A stretch of DNA of 64,000 bases, from NCBI GenBank assembly GCA_023383015.1, contig JAHDXW010000001.1, forward strand, positions 372,001-436,000, given 5' to 3'. The notes beneath the pieces are model-generated. The model was not told the origin of the DNA. It was given only the letters and a program-made list of their open reading frames with translations, and made no database searches. This document shows, piece after piece, positions 38,575-48,208 of the stretch (position 1 is its first letter; the number at the start of each line of letters is the position of its first letter). Source of the DNA: Paracoccaceae bacterium (GTDB lineage Bacteria; Pseudomonadota; Alphaproteobacteria; Rhodobacterales; Rhodobacteraceae). The position numbers and the translations under genes are program-made.

Positions 38575-40025
38575 CCGCCCCGCGCCGCCGTCCGGCGATC
38601 GCCACGCTCGGCATCCGGCTGCTGCCGTTCTCGGATGCAGCCTCCGACGGTCTGCCGCTCGGCCGGCTCCTGCGGCTGTCGCTGTTCCAGGTCTCGGTCG
38701 GCATGGCGACGGTAATGCTGCTCGGAACGCTGAACCGGGTGATGATCGTCGAGCTCTCGGTGCCGGCGATGGTGGTGGCGGCGATGATCGCGCTTCCGGT
38801 GCTGTCGGCGCCGTTCCGGGCGCTGCTCGGCTTCCGCTCCGACACCTACCGCTCGGCGATCGGCTGGAAGCGGATTCCCTACCTGTGGTTCGGATCCCTG
38901 TGGCAGATGGGCGGCCTGGCCATCATGCCGACGGCGATCCTCGTGCTCGGCGGTCTGCGCACCCATGACGTGCCCTTCGCGGGAGAGGTGCTGGCCGCGC
39001 TGGCCTTCCTGATGACCGGCCTCGGCCTGCACATGACGCAGACGGCAGGCCTGGCGCTGGCCTCCGACCAAGCAAGCCCCGCGGCCCGGCCGCGGGTCGT
39101 CGCGCTGCTTTATGTGATGTTCCTTCTCGGCATGGCGGGTTCGGCGCTGGTGCTCGGGGCGCTGCTGCGCGACTTCTCCGAGATCCTGCTGGTGCAGGTC
39201 GTGCAGGGCGCCGCGGTCGCGACGGTGGTGCTGAACCTCGTTGCCCTGTGGAAGCAGGAGCGGGCGCGGCCGATGGCACGGGCCGAGCGCGAGGCGCCGC
39301 GCCCGGCATTCCGTGACGCTTGGGCCGACTACCTCGCCGGCGGCAGCGCCGGCCGGCTGCTGGCGGTGGTGTTCCTCGGCGGCCTTGCCTTCAACATGCA
39401 GGACGTTCTCCTCGAACCCTATGGCGGCGAGGTGCTCGGGCTGTCGGTGGCGGCGACAACGGTCCTGACCGCCCTCTGGGCGGGCGGCGCGCTCGCCGGC
39501 TTCGGGCTTGCCGCGCGCTGGCTCGGGGCCGGGCGCGACCCCTTCCGCATCGCCGCGCGCGGATTGCTGGTCGGGCTTGCGGCCTTCCCGGCGGTGATCT
39601 TCGCGGCCCCGCTCGGGTCGGTTGCGCTGTTCTACGCCGGCGCCGCGCTCATCGGCCTCGGCAGCGGGCTGTTCGCCGTGGCGACGCTGACCGCGGCGAT
39701 GGCGATGGCGATGGCAACTGCCGGGCGCGCCGGCAGCGGCCTCGCCCTCGGCGCCTGGGGGGCGGCGCAGGCAACGGCGGCGGGGCTGGCGATCTTCGCC
39801 GGCGGCGTCATCCGCGACACCGTCAACCACTGGGCGGCCGCCGGGCTGCTCGGGCCGGCGCTGGCGGGGCCGTCGACGGGCTATTCGGTCGTGTACCACA
39901 TCGAGATCGCGCTGGTCTTCATCACCCTCGCGGCGCTTGGCCGGCTCGTCCGCACCGGCCCGACGCTGCCTGCCTGCCCCCCAGCTTCCGCGGCCAGGTT
40001 CGGGCTGGCCGAACTGCCGTCCTGA
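38571..40025 (+). CDS. lhaA: Light-harvesting 1 assembly protein (BCH2/PucC family)
   Basis: A 484-residue membrane protein with about twelve hydrophobic segments. RLLRLSLFQVSVGMATVMLL then GTLNRVMIVELSVPAMVVAA is the family start; FRSDTYRSAIGWKRIPYLWF near residue 90 and LEPYGGEVLGLSVAATTVLT near 280 are typical. LhaA promotes assembly of the LH1 antenna around the reaction centre. Its position between bchM and puhA is the standard one. It overlaps bchM by 4 bp and stops 16 bp before puhA, within which the puhA ribosome site lies. Confidence 0.93.
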   Translation: MTAPRRRPAIATLGIRLLPFSDAASDGLPLGRLLRLSLFQVSVGMATVMLLGTLNRVMIVELSVPAMVVAAMIALPVLSAPFRALLGFRSDTYRSAIGWKRIPYLWFGSLWQMGGLAIMPTAILVLGGLRTHDVPFAGEVLAALAFLMTGLGLHMTQTAGLALASDQASPAARPRVVALLYVMFLLGMAGSALVLGALLRDFSEILLVQVVQGAAVATVVLNLVALWKQERARPMARAEREAPRPAFRDAWADYLAGGSAGRLLAVVFLGGLAFNMQDVLLEPYGGEVLGLSVAATTVLTALWAGGALAGFGLAARWLGAGRDPFRIAARGLLVGLAAFPAVIFAAPLGSVALFYAGAALIGLGSGLFAVATLTAAMAMAMATAGRAGSGLALGAWGAAQATAAGLAIFAGGVIRDTVNHWAAAGLLGPALAGPSTGYSVVYHIEIALVFITLAALGRLVRTGPTLPACPPASAARFGLAELPS

Positions 40026-40041
40026 TAGGAGGATCCTGCGA

Positions 40042-40815
40042 ATGGACTACATGGCGATCATCGGCCACTGGGACCTCGCGACACTGTCCTTGTGGCTGTT
40101 CTGGATCTTCTTCGCGATCCTGGTCTACTACCTCCAGAAGGAGAACATGCGCGAGGGCTTCCCGCTCGAGAACGACGACGGCAAGCCGTCGGCCAATCCC
40201 GGGCTGTGGGACCTGCCGGCGCCCAAGACCTTCAGGCTGCCGCATGGTCGCGGCTCGGTGACGGTTCCCGACACCCGGCCCGAGCAGCGCCCGGTGCCGA
40301 TGGTCCGCGGCTCGGCAGTCGAAGGTTATCCCCACATTCCCACCGGCGACCCGATGAAGGACGGGGTCGGCCCTGCCGCCTGGGCCCCGCGCCGCGACGA
40401 ACCCGAACTGGACGGCAAGGGCCACCCGAAGATCCGGCCGATGTCGGCGGTCGCGCACTTCCACGTCTCCGCCGGCCGCGACCCGCGCGGCCTGCCGGTC
40501 GAGGCCGGCAACGGCATCGTGGTCGGCACGGTGTCCGACATGTGGGTCGACGAGCCCGAGCAGCTTGTCCGCTATCTCGAGGTCGCGCTCGATCCGGCCT
40601 GGGGCGAGGGGCGGCGGCTGGTCCCGATGCCGCTGGCGGTGATCCGGTCCGACAGGGTGAGGGTGCGCGCAATCTTCGGCCGCCATTTCGCCGACGTGCC
40701 GCGCACCCGGTCGGCGACCGAGGTCACCAAGCTCGAGGAGGAGAAGATCAGCGCGTACTTCGGCGGTGGTCTGCTCTACGCCAGCCAGAAGCGGGCCGAG
40801 CCCGTGCTCGGCTGA
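40042..40815 (+). CDS. puhA: Photosynthetic reaction centre subunit H
   Basis: A 257-residue reaction-centre H subunit. It has a single membrane helix near residues 10-32 (LSLWLFWIFFAILVYYLQKE) then NMREGFPLENDDG, and a soluble domain with PKTFRLPHGRGSVTVPD and VSDMWVDEPEQLVRYLEVAL. H caps the L/M core on the cytoplasmic side and shapes proton entry to the QB site. The ribosome site GATAGGAGGATC is strong, fitting a structural protein needed in quantity. It follows lhaA closely and is followed after 77 bp by puhB. Confidence 0.95.
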   Translation: MDYMAIIGHWDLATLSLWLFWIFFAILVYYLQKENMREGFPLENDDGKPSANPGLWDLPAPKTFRLPHGRGSVTVPDTRPEQRPVPMVRGSAVEGYPHIPTGDPMKDGVGPAAWAPRRDEPELDGKGHPKIRPMSAVAHFHVSAGRDPRGLPVEAGNGIVVGTVSDMWVDEPEQLVRYLEVALDPAWGEGRRLVPMPLAVIRSDRVRVRAIFGRHFADVPRTRSATEVTKLEEEKISAYFGGGLLYASQKRAEPVLG

Positions 40816-40892
40816 GGCGCCGCGCGCCCTGCGCCGCGCCGGGGCGTGACCCACCCGGGCCAACCGACAAGGAAGGGACAAGGAGCCGAGTG

Positions 40893-41537
40893 ATGGCCCA
40901 TGACGATCTTGCAGTCGAGCCGGTGCGCGGGCTGCCCGAACGGCTGCCGCCGGGCGAGACGATCCTGTGGCAGGGGCGCCCCGATGCCTGGCGCCTGGCC
41001 GTCGAGGCGCTGAGCCTGCGCTGGGTTGCAGGCTACTTCCTCGTGATGGCCGTCTGGCAGGCGGTGGTAGCCGGAAAGTCCCTGCCGTTCTGGGAGGCGG
41101 TACGGACGGGCTCGCCCTTCGTCGTGATGGGCGCGTCGGTCTGTGCCGTGCTTTATCTCGTCGCTCTCGTGCAGGCGCGGAGCACCGTCTACACGGTCAC
41201 CAACCGCCGGGTCGCGATGCGCATCGGCGCCGCCCTGACGATCACGCTCAACCTGCCCTTCCGCTGGATCGGTTCCGCTTCGCTCGACCTCCGGCGCGGC
41301 GGCACCGGTACCATCGCGCTGGCGCTCACCGGCACGACACGGCTGTCCTACCTCGGCACCTGGCCGCATGTCCGGCCCTGGGCGATGCGGCGGACCGAGC
41401 CCGCGCTGCGCTGCATTCCCGACGCCCGGCGCGTGGCCGACCTGCTGGCCGAGGCCGCCGAGGCGCGGCTTGCCGAACCCCGTGTCACCCGCCGCGACGG
41501 CCCGCCGGCGCTGCCTGTTGCCGTCGCCGCGGAGTGA
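40893..41537 (+). CDS. puhB: Photosynthetic complex assembly protein PuhB
   Basis: A 214-residue protein with two central hydrophobic segments (WVAGYFLVMAVWQAVVAGKS; FVVMGASVCAVLYLVALVQA) followed by a bPH2-like domain (STVYTVTNRRVAMRIGAALT), and beginning with GLPERLPPGETILWQGRPDA, typical of PuhB. It helps reaction centre and LH1 assembly. ATG at 40893 follows AAGGAGCCGAG. It lies between puhA and puhC, the conserved order. Confidence 0.92.
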   Translation: MAHDDLAVEPVRGLPERLPPGETILWQGRPDAWRLAVEALSLRWVAGYFLVMAVWQAVVAGKSLPFWEAVRTGSPFVVMGASVCAVLYLVALVQARSTVYTVTNRRVAMRIGAALTITLNLPFRWIGSASLDLRRGGTGTIALALTGTTRLSYLGTWPHVRPWAMRRTEPALRCIPDARRVADLLAEAAEARLAEPRVTRRDGPPALPVAVAAE

Positions 41538-41542
41538 GGGCG

Positions 41543-42025
41543 ATGGCGGTGCTTTCCCACGAGCGGCGGCGCGCCCACGAGACCCTGCGCAGGCGCGACC
41601 GCGAGATGATCCCGCGGACGCTGCTGCGCGCCATGGCCGGGCTGGTCCTGCTGGTCCTGGCCATCGTCACCTGGGCGCGGCTGACCGAGCGGCCGCTGAC
41701 GGCGATGCCCGACATGCGGGCCGAGGTGCTGCGCGACCGCATGATCGTCATTCACGGCTCGATGTCGGGGGCCGCGCGGGTCACCGACATGAGCGGCGCG
41801 GTGATCGCCGACCTCGGCGAGACCGAGGGCGGCTTCGTCGCCGGCATGTGGCGGGTGCTTGTGCGCGAGCGCAACAAGCACGGCGTGTCGCCGGGCGCCC
41901 CCGTGCGGCTCATGGCCTTCGACGGCGGCCGGCTGGCGCTTGCCGACCCCTTCACCGGCTGGCGGGCCGAGCTCACGGGCTTCGGCCGCGACAATGCCGC
42001 TGTCTTCGCGCGGCTGCTGGACTGA
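41543..42025 (+). CDS. puhC: Photosynthetic complex assembly protein PuhC
   Basis: A 160-residue protein with one N-terminal membrane helix (LLRAMAGLVLLVLAIVTWAR) and a periplasmic beta-rich domain ending GWRAELTGFGRDNAAVFARLLD, which is the PuhC signature. It is needed for normal reorganisation of RC-LH1 complexes in the phototrophic membrane. It begins 5 bp after puhB, with GGAGTGAGGGCG as its ribosome site. Confidence 0.9.
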   Translation: MAVLSHERRRAHETLRRRDREMIPRTLLRAMAGLVLLVLAIVTWARLTERPLTAMPDMRAEVLRDRMIVIHGSMSGAARVTDMSGAVIADLGETEGGFVAGMWRVLVRERNKHGVSPGAPVRLMAFDGGRLALADPFTGWRAELTGFGRDNAAVFARLLD

Positions 42026-42064
42026 CTTCGAACCGACCAACAAGAAACCAGAGGGGACCGAACC

Positions 42065-42361
42065 ATGGGACTGTTCACGAAGGCGGCCGAGACGGTGCCC
42101 TGCACCGTCGAGGTCAGCCACCGCTTCGAAAGCCTCCACGCGCATGTCCGCTTCAACAACGGTGCCGTCGTGCACCCCGGCGACGAGGTGCTGGTGCACG
42201 GCGCGCCGGTGACCGCCGGCTACGGCGAACTGGTGGTGGAGGATCGCGTCGCCACCATCACCCGCGCGAGCCTGCTCGAACGGCTCTGGACCAAGCTCAC
42301 CGGCGACCTGGAAGCGATGGAACTCTGCGAGTTCTCGTTCAGCGAGGAGGCGATGCCGTGA
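42065..42361 (+). CDS. Small conserved photosynthesis-operon protein between puhC and acsF
   Basis: A 98-residue soluble protein: MGLFTKAAETVPCTVEVSHR, then FESLHAHVRFNNGAVVHPGDEVLV in two parts, GYGELVVEDRVATITRASLL and MELCEFSFSEEAMP. It has no membrane helix or known catalytic motif; the mid-part is beta-rich. It occupies the place of a small unnamed reading frame in other alphaproteobacterial photosynthesis clusters (sometimes called puhD in Rhodobacter, though that product is shorter). It has its own ribosome site and overlaps the acsF GTG start by 4 bp, so it may be coupled to the cyclase. Function is unknown. Confidence 0.75.
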   Translation: MGLFTKAAETVPCTVEVSHRFESLHAHVRFNNGAVVHPGDEVLVHGAPVTAGYGELVVEDRVATITRASLLERLWTKLTGDLEAMELCEFSFSEEAMP

Positions 42362-43431
42362 ACGCCCGTGCCGATGTGAGGGCCGGGGTCAACGAGACCA
42401 CCGCGAAGGCAACCGAGACCACGCTGCTCGATCCGCGCTTCTACACCACGGATTTCGACGCGCTCGACCGCATCGACGTCACGCCCGTGCGGGCGGAATG
42501 GGACCGGCTGATCGCCGAGATGCGCAGCGATCCCAACCGCAACCACTTCCGGAAGACCGAGGCCTGGGACGCCACCGACTGGGAGTCGATGGACCCGCAG
42601 CTGCGCAGGGAACTCGTCGACTTCATGGTCAGCTCGCTCACCGCCGAGTTCTCGGGCTGCGTTCTCTACAAGGAGATGAAGCGGCGCGGCAGCAACCCCG
42701 ACATCTGCGAGCTGTTCAACTACATGGCGCGCGACGAGGCGCGGCATGCGGGCTTCATCAACGATGCCCTGCGCGAGGCGGGCATCGCCGTCAACCTCGG
42801 CTTCCTGACCAAGGCGAAGAAGTACACCTACTTCCGCCCGAAGTTCATCTACTATGCCACCTACCTGTCCGAGAAGATCGGCTACGCCCGCTACATCACG
42901 ATCTACCGCCACCTCGAGAAGCACCCCGAGCGGATCATCCATCCGATCTTTAAGTGGTTCGAGCAGTGGTGCAACGACGAGTTCCGCCATGGCGAGGCCT
43001 TCGCGCTGCTGATGCGCACCGACCCGCGGCTGACGCAAAGCCTTTCCAGCCGGCTGTGGATCCGCTTCTTCCTCGTTGCCGTCTTCTCGGTGATGTATGT
43101 CCGCGACCACGCGCGGCCGGCCTTCCACGAGGCCCTCGGCATCGAAATCGGTGCCTATGACCACGAGGTGTTCCGCAAGACCGGCGAGATCGCCCGCCAG
43201 GTGTTTCCCGTCGAGATCGACATCGACAACCCGCGCTGGCAGGCCGGGCTCGAACGGCTGCGGCGTGCCATGCTCGCCATGGATCGCGCTCGGCGCCGGG
43301 GCGGGATCGCGGGCTTCCTCGGCCGGATGGCGGCCGGGGCCCGGTCTGCGGCGGCCTTCGCCGGGCTCTACCTGATCCCGGTGCGCAGAAGCGTGCCGCC
43401 GACCAACCCGCGGCTGGTGCCGTCCTACTGA
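42358..43431 (+). CDS. acsF: Oxygen-dependent Mg-protoporphyrin IX monomethyl ester cyclase
   Basis: A 357-residue diiron enzyme that closes the fifth ring of the bacteriochlorophyll macrocycle with O2. Iron ligands are expected in SSLTAEFSGCVLYKEMKRRG (Glu), MARDEARHAGFINDAL (E..H), FKWFEQWCNDEFRHGEAFAL (E and E..H). Other conserved parts are FYTTDFDALDRIDVTPVRAE near residue 30 and HPIFKWFEQW. The GTG start at 42358 overlaps the previous stop (GTGA). No oxygen-independent cyclase (bchE) is in the window. The 3' end overlaps puhE by one base. Confidence 0.95.
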   Translation: MNARADVRAGVNETTAKATETTLLDPRFYTTDFDALDRIDVTPVRAEWDRLIAEMRSDPNRNHFRKTEAWDATDWESMDPQLRRELVDFMVSSLTAEFSGCVLYKEMKRRGSNPDICELFNYMARDEARHAGFINDALREAGIAVNLGFLTKAKKYTYFRPKFIYYATYLSEKIGYARYITIYRHLEKHPERIIHPIFKWFEQWCNDEFRHGEAFALLMRTDPRLTQSLSSRLWIRFFLVAVFSVMYVRDHARPAFHEALGIEIGAYDHEVFRKTGEIARQVFPVEIDIDNPRWQAGLERLRRAMLAMDRARRRGGIAGFLGRMAAGARSAAAFAGLYLIPVRRSVPPTNPRLVPSY

Positions 43432-44258
43432 TGACCGCGGCCTGGACAGCGGCGCTCGTCGCCCTGTTCGCCTGGTGGTTCTCCACCGGCATCATCCTTC
43501 TGGCCGTGCGGCTTGCCGACCGCACCGGCCCGGGGGCCCACCGGCAATGTGCCCTGCTCACGCTGCCCGTGCTGGCCCTCGGCCTCGCCGGGTTCCGCGA
43601 GAGCCTGCCCATGGACGGGGCCGAGGGCGCCTACCTTGGCTTCCTCGCCGCCCTCGCCATCTGGGGCTGGGTCGAGCTTGCCTTCCTCACCGGCGTGCTG
43701 ACCGGGCCGAACACCCGTCCCTGCCCGCCCGGCCGGCCGGAGTGGGAGCGCTTCATCCGCGCCTGGGGCACGATCGCCTGGCACGAGATGGCGCTGGTCG
43801 CGCTGACCATCGGCCTTGGGCTTGCCGCATGGGAGGCGCCCAACCCGACCGGGTTCTACTGCTTCGCGGTGCTGTTCTTCGCCCGCGTCTCGGCCAAGCT
43901 GAACCTGTTCTTCGGCGTGCCGCGGATCAACGTCGCCTTCCTGCCGAGGCCGCTTGCGCATCTGCCCAGCCATTTCCGCATCGCCAGGCGGAACCGGCTC
44001 TACCCGGTCTCGGTGACCGCGCTCAGCCTGGCGACCGGCTGCTGGCTTGAACGCCTGTGGTGGGCCGAGGCGCCGGGAGAGGTCGTGGGCTACGCCCTGC
44101 TCGCGACACTTACCGGCCTTGCCCTGCTCGAGCACTGGTTCATGGTGCTCCCCCTTCCCGACGAGCGGCTCTGGCGCTGGATGCTGCCGGCGCCCGTGCC
44201 TGCTCCTGCCCCACGGCAGCCCCCCCTGCGACCGACGGAGGACGCCCATGGACTTTGA
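43431..44258 (+). CDS. puhE: Photosynthetic complex assembly protein PuhE
   Basis: A 275-residue membrane protein with about seven hydrophobic segments, starting [20 protein letters not shown] and containing [20 protein letters not shown] and [20 protein letters not shown], both characteristic of PuhE. It influences the extent of reaction-centre and pigment assembly in Rhodobacter capsulatus. It starts at the acsF stop (TGATG) and overlaps hemA by 11 bp, so it is part of the same operon. The C-terminus is Pro-rich. Confidence 0.92.
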   Translation: MTAAWTAALVALFAWWFSTGIILLAVRLADRTGPGAHRQCALLTLPVLALGLAGFRESLPMDGAEGAYLGFLAALAIWGWVELAFLTGVLTGPNTRPCPPGRPEWERFIRAWGTIAWHEMALVALTIGLGLAAWEAPNPTGFYCFAVLFFARVSAKLNLFFGVPRINVAFLPRPLAHLPSHFRIARRNRLYPVSVTALSLATGCWLERLWWAEAPGEVVGYALLATLTGLALLEHWFMVLPLPDERLWRWMLPAPVPAPAPRQPPLRPTEDAHGL

Positions 44259-45462
44259 CGCACTGTTCCGCCAGCAACTGGACGCACTCCGAAGCGAGGG
44301 CAACTACCGCATCTTCGCCGAACTCGAGCGCCACTGCGGCCAGTTCCCGCAGGCGCGCAACCATGGCCGCGGTGCGCCTCGCGACGTCACCGTCTGGTGC
44401 TCCAACGACTACCTCGGCATGAGCCAGCACCCGGCGGTGGTGCAGGCGATGGTCGAGGCGGTGCAGGCGCACGGCACCGGGGCCGGGGGGACGCGCAACA
44501 TCTCGGGCACGGCCAGGCTGCACCGCATCCTCGAGGCCGAGCTTGCCGACCTGCACGGCAAGGAGGCGGCGCTGCTCTTCACCTCGGGATATGTCTCGAA
44601 CTGGGCCTCGCTCGCCACCCTCGGCGCGCGCATCCCCGGCGTCGTGATCCTGTCAGACGCCAAGAACCACGCCAGCATGATCGAGGGCATCCGGCATTCC
44701 CGCGCCGAGAAGGTGATCTGGCGGCACAACGACCCGGAGGATCTCGACCGCAGGCTTTCGGACATTCCCGCCCACCGGCCGAAGATTGTGGCCTTCGAGA
44801 GCGTCTACTCCATGGATGGCGACATCTGCCCGATGGACGAGATCGTCGCGGTTGCCGAGAGGCACGGCGCCATGACCTATCTCGACGAGGTGCACGCGGT
44901 CGGCCTCTACGGCCCCCGCGGGGGCGGCGTCTCCGAGGAGCGCGGGCTCGCCCACCGCATCGACCTGATCGAGGGAACTCTCGGCAAGGCGTTCGGCGTC
45001 GTCGGCGGCTACGTCACCGGATCGGCGGCGCTGGTCGACTTCATCCGCAGCTTCGCATCCGGCTTCATCTTCACCACCGCGCTGCCGCCGGCGGTGGCGG
45101 CCGCCGCGACCGCCTCGATCCGGCACCTGAAGGCAAGCAGCAGCGAGCGGCTGCGACAGCGCGACCGGGTGGCGCGGGTGCGCCGCGCGCTCGACCGGCT
45201 GGGCATCCCGCACCAGGCCAATCCCAGCCACATCATCCCGGTGATGATCAAGGATCCGGTGAAATGCCGGATGATCTCCGACATCCTGATGGAGGACTGG
45301 GGCATCTACGTCCAGCCGATCAACCACCCGACCGTGCCAAGGGGCACCGAGAGGTTGCGCATCACACCGACGCCCCTGCATTCGGACGCCGACATCGACC
45401 GGCTCGTGTCGGCACTGGGGGCGCTCTGGACCCATTGCGCGCTTTCCCGCGCTGTCGCCTGA
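44248..45462 (+). CDS. hemA: 5-aminolevulinate synthase
   Basis: A 404-residue PLP enzyme condensing glycine and succinyl-CoA, the first step of tetrapyrrole synthesis in alphaproteobacteria. [20 protein letters not shown] near residue 50, [20 protein letters not shown] near 80, [20 protein letters not shown] near 210 and the PLP-lysine motif [20 protein letters not shown] near 240 are all present. ATG at 44248 follows ACGGAGGACGCCC. It lies inside the end of puhE, tying ALA supply to the photosynthesis operon. A second isozyme elsewhere is possible, as in Rhodobacter sphaeroides. Confidence 0.95.
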   Translation: MDFDALFRQQLDALRSEGNYRIFAELERHCGQFPQARNHGRGAPRDVTVWCSNDYLGMSQHPAVVQAMVEAVQAHGTGAGGTRNISGTARLHRILEAELADLHGKEAALLFTSGYVSNWASLATLGARIPGVVILSDAKNHASMIEGIRHSRAEKVIWRHNDPEDLDRRLSDIPAHRPKIVAFESVYSMDGDICPMDEIVAVAERHGAMTYLDEVHAVGLYGPRGGGVSEERGLAHRIDLIEGTLGKAFGVVGGYVTGSAALVDFIRSFASGFIFTTALPPAVAAAATASIRHLKASSSERLRQRDRVARVRRALDRLGIPHQANPSHIIPVMIKDPVKCRMISDILMEDWGIYVQPINHPTVPRGTERLRITPTPLHSDADIDRLVSALGALWTHCALSRAVA

Positions 45463-45478
45463 TGCGGCGTCGCGGCGT

Positions 45479-45507
45479 TTGACCTTTGTTGCCCGCCGCT
45501 AGATAAG
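45479..45507 (+). promoter_or_regulatory. Probable cycA promoter
   Basis: TTGACC, 17 bases, then GATAAG, in the 80-bp gap between hemA and cycA. This is a fair sigma-70 promoter and would let cytochrome c2 be made independently of the upstream operon. No PpsR box is seen here. Confidence 0.5.
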
Positions 45508-45542
45508 GGACGGGGTCAGGTACCCAGCTATGGAGATTGCTC

Positions 45543-45968
45543 ATGAAGACGAGACTGGCGCTTGTTGCCGCCGGGCTGCTCGCCGCGGCGCCGGCCCTGG
45601 CCGGCGATCCGGAGGCTGGCGCACGCGAATGGGCCAAGTGCCGCGCCTGCCACGCGATCGTTGCCGCCGACGGCACCGTGATCCAGCGCGGCGCCGCAAC
45701 CGGGCCGAACCTCTACAACGTCATCGGCCGCGCTGCCGGCAGCGTCGAGGGCTTCCGCTATTCGGCCGGCATGACCGAGGCCGGCGAGAAGGGTCTCGTC
45801 TGGGACGAAGCGTCGATCGTCGCCTACACGGCCGATCCGACGGCCTTCCTGCGCGAGTACACCGGCAACAACCGCGCCCGCGGCAACATGGCCTTCAAGC
45901 TGGCCCGCGGCGTCGATGACATCGTCGCCTATCTCGACAGCGTGGTGATGGAGGCAGACCGGCGCTGA
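45543..45968 (+). CDS. cycA: Cytochrome c2
   Basis: A 141-residue protein with a signal peptide (MKTRLALVAAGLLAAAPALA) and mature start GDPEAGAREWAKCRACHAIV, with the heme-binding CRACH. GPNLYNVIGRAAG, KGLVWDEASIVAYTADPTAF and the Met ligand in RARGNMAFKLARGVDDIVAY match cytochrome c2 closely. It carries electrons from the bc1 complex to the reaction centre in the periplasm. ATG at 45543 has GGAG eight bases upstream. Its position after hemA at the end of the cluster is seen in related phototrophs. Confidence 0.92.
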   Translation: MKTRLALVAAGLLAAAPALAGDPEAGAREWAKCRACHAIVAADGTVIQRGAATGPNLYNVIGRAAGSVEGFRYSAGMTEAGEKGLVWDEASIVAYTADPTAFLREYTGNNRARGNMAFKLARGVDDIVAYLDSVVMEADRR

Positions 45969-46018
45969 GACGCGCCCGCGCCGGCTGGTGCCGGGCGCCC
46001 GCCCGCCCCTGAAATGCC

Positions 46019-46044
46019 AAGGCCCCGCCCGACGGCGGGGCCTT
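46019..46044. terminator. Bidirectional terminator between cycA and pnp
   Basis: AAGGCCCCGCC and GGCGGGGCCTT form a perfect 11-bp stem with the loop CGAC, between the stops of the convergent genes cycA (45968) and pnp (46067). The A/T pairs at the ends give short T tracts in each direction. Confidence 0.75.
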
Positions 46045-46066
46045 GCCCTTGCAGCCCGCGGCGGGA

Positions 46067-48208
46067 TCAGGCCTCGGCCTTCTCGCCCTTCTCGGGGGCG
46101 ATCTCCTCGCCGGTCTCCTGGTTGACCATCTTCATCCCGAGGCGGACCTTTCCGCGTTCGTCGAAGCCCAGAAGCTTGACCTTCACCTCCTGGCCCTCCT
46201 TCAGCAGGTCGGAGGGGTGGTTCAGCCGCTTGCCGGCGATCTGGCTGACATGCACCAGCCCGTCGCGCTTGCCGAAGAAGTTCACGAACGCGCCGAAATC
46301 GACCAGCTTGACCACCTTGCCGGTGTAGATCCTGCCTTCCTCGGGCTCGGCCACGATCGACCAGATCATGTCATGGGCCTTGCGGATGGCGTTGGCGTCG
46401 TTCGAGGCGATCTTGATCACCCCGTCATCGTTGACGTCGACCTTGGCGCCCGAGGTCTCGACGATCTCGCGGATCACCTTGCCCCCCGTGCCGATCACCT
46501 CGCGGATCTTGTCGGTGGGGATGGTCAGCGTCTCGATCTTCGGCGCATAGGGCGAGAACGCCTGCGGCTTGGTCAGCGCCTTCGCCATCTCGCCCAGGAT
46601 GTGCAGCCGGCCCAGTCGGGCCTCGTCGAGCGCCTGGGACATGATCTCGGGCGTGATGCCGGCGACCTTGATGTCCATCTGCAGCGAGGTGATACCGCGC
46701 TCGGTGCCGGCGACCTTGAAGTCCATGTCGCCGAGATGGTCCTCGTCGCCCAGGATGTCGGTCAGCACCGCCCAGCGGCCGTCGGATTCGAGGATCAGCC
46801 CCATCGCCACCCCGGCCACCGGCGCCTTCAGCGGCACGCCCGCGTCCATCATCGACAGCGACGAGCCACAGACGGTGGCCATCGAGGACGACCCGTTCGA
46901 CTCGGTCACCTCCGAGACGACACGGATCGTGTAGGGGAAGTCGGTCGGGGCCGGCAGCACCGCCTGCAGGGCCCGCCAGGCAAGCTTGCCATGGCCGATC
47001 TCGCGGCGGCCGGGCGGGCCGAAGCGGCCGACCTCGCCCACCGAATAGGGCGGGAAGTTGTAGTGCAGCAGGAAGTTCTGGCGGCTGTTGCCGTGCAGCG
47101 CGTCGATGATCTGCTCGTCCTCGCCGGTCCCGAGCGTGGTCACCGCCAGCACCTGGGTCTCGCCGCGGGTGAACAGCGACGAGCCATGCGGGCGCGGCAG
47201 CACCCCGGTCTCGCAGGCGATCGGGCGGACGGTACGGCGGTCGCGGCCGTCGATGCGCGCGCCCCCGGCGATGATGTCGCCGCGCAGGATCGACGATTCA
47301 AGGCCCTTCAGCGCCGCGCCGAGGCTGGGGTGGGCCCGCTCCTCCTCGGTCAGCGCGCCGGTCACCGCAGCCACCGCGGCGTCGATCGCGGCCACCCGGG
47401 CCTGCTTGTCGCGGACCGCGAAGGCGGCGCGCATCTGTGCCTCGCCGAGCGCGCGGACGCGGGCGGAGATCGCCGAGATGTCGGGCGGGGTGAATTCGAA
47501 GGGATCCTTCGCCGCCTCCTCGGCCAGCCCGATGATCAGGTCGATCACCGGCTGCATCGCCTCGTGGCCGAACCTGACCGCGCCGAGCATCTCGGCCTCC
47601 GAAAGCTCGTAGGCCTCGGACTCCACCATCATCACCGCGTCGCGAGTGCCGGCGACGACGAGGTCGAGGCGCTGCTCGGGGTTCGTCCGCAGCGAGGTCA
47701 TCGCGTCGACGGCGGGGTTGAGGACGTATCCGCCGTTCACGAAGCCGACCCGCGCCGCCCCGATCGGGCCCATGAAGGGCACCCCCGAGATCGTCAGCGC
47801 CGCCGAGGCGGCGATCATCGCCACCACGTCGGGCTCGTTCACGAGGTCATGCGAGAGCACGGTGCAGATCACCAGCACCTCGTTGCGGAAGCCCTCGACG
47901 AACAGCGGCCGGATCGGGCGGTCGATCAGGCGGGAGGTCAGCGTCTCCTTCTCGGAGGGACGCGCCTCGCGCTTGAAGAAGCCGCCGGGCACCTTGCCGG
48001 CGGCGTAGTAGCGTTCCTGGTAGTGGACGGTGAGCGGGAAGAAGTCCTGCCCCGGCTTCGCCTCCCTGGCGAAGGTGACGTTGGCCATGACGGCGGTCTC
48101 GCCCAGCGTGGCGATGACCGAGCCGTCGGCCTGGCGGGCAACCCTTCCCGTTTCCAGCGTGAGCGTCTCGTTGCCCCACCGGATCGACTTGCGCGTGATA
48201 TTGAACAT
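46067..48208 (-). CDS. pnp: Polyribonucleotide nucleotidyltransferase (PNPase)
   Basis: A 713-residue 3'-5' exoribonuclease. Two RNase PH-like domains are seen ([40 protein letters not shown] with SGVAMGL-type catalytic Asp region), then a KH domain ([20 protein letters not shown]) and a C-terminal S1 domain ([20 protein letters not shown], ending [18 protein letters not shown]). The start [13 protein letters not shown] at 48208 is chosen because GGGA precedes it; length equals related enzymes. It degrades mRNA and works in RNA quality control. It usually follows rpsO directly; here two unrelated genes lie between. Confidence 0.96.
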   Translation of the reverse strand: MFNITRKSIRWGNETLTLETGRVARQADGSVIATLGETAVMANVTFAREAKPGQDFFPLTVHYQERYYAAGKVPGGFFKREARPSEKETLTSRLIDRPIRPLFVEGFRNEVLVICTVLSHDLVNEPDVVAMIAASAALTISGVPFMGPIGAARVGFVNGGYVLNPAVDAMTSLRTNPEQRLDLVVAGTRDAVMMVESEAYELSEAEMLGAVRFGHEAMQPVIDLIIGLAEEAAKDPFEFTPPDISAISARVRALGEAQMRAAFAVRDKQARVAAIDAAVAAVTGALTEEERAHPSLGAALKGLESSILRGDIIAGGARIDGRDRRTVRPIACETGVLPRPHGSSLFTRGETQVLAVTTLGTGEDEQIIDALHGNSRQNFLLHYNFPPYSVGEVGRFGPPGRREIGHGKLAWRALQAVLPAPTDFPYTIRVVSEVTESNGSSSMATVCGSSLSMMDAGVPLKAPVAGVAMGLILESDGRWAVLTDILGDEDHLGDMDFKVAGTERGITSLQMDIKVAGITPEIMSQALDEARLGRLHILGEMAKALTKPQAFSPYAPKIETLTIPTDKIREVIGTGGKVIREIVETSGAKVDVNDDGVIKIASNDANAIRKAHDMIWSIVAEPEEGRIYTGKVVKLVDFGAFVNFFGKRDGLVHVSQIAGKRLNHPSDLLKEGQEVKVKLLGFDERGKVRLGMKMVNQETGEEIAPEKGEKAEA

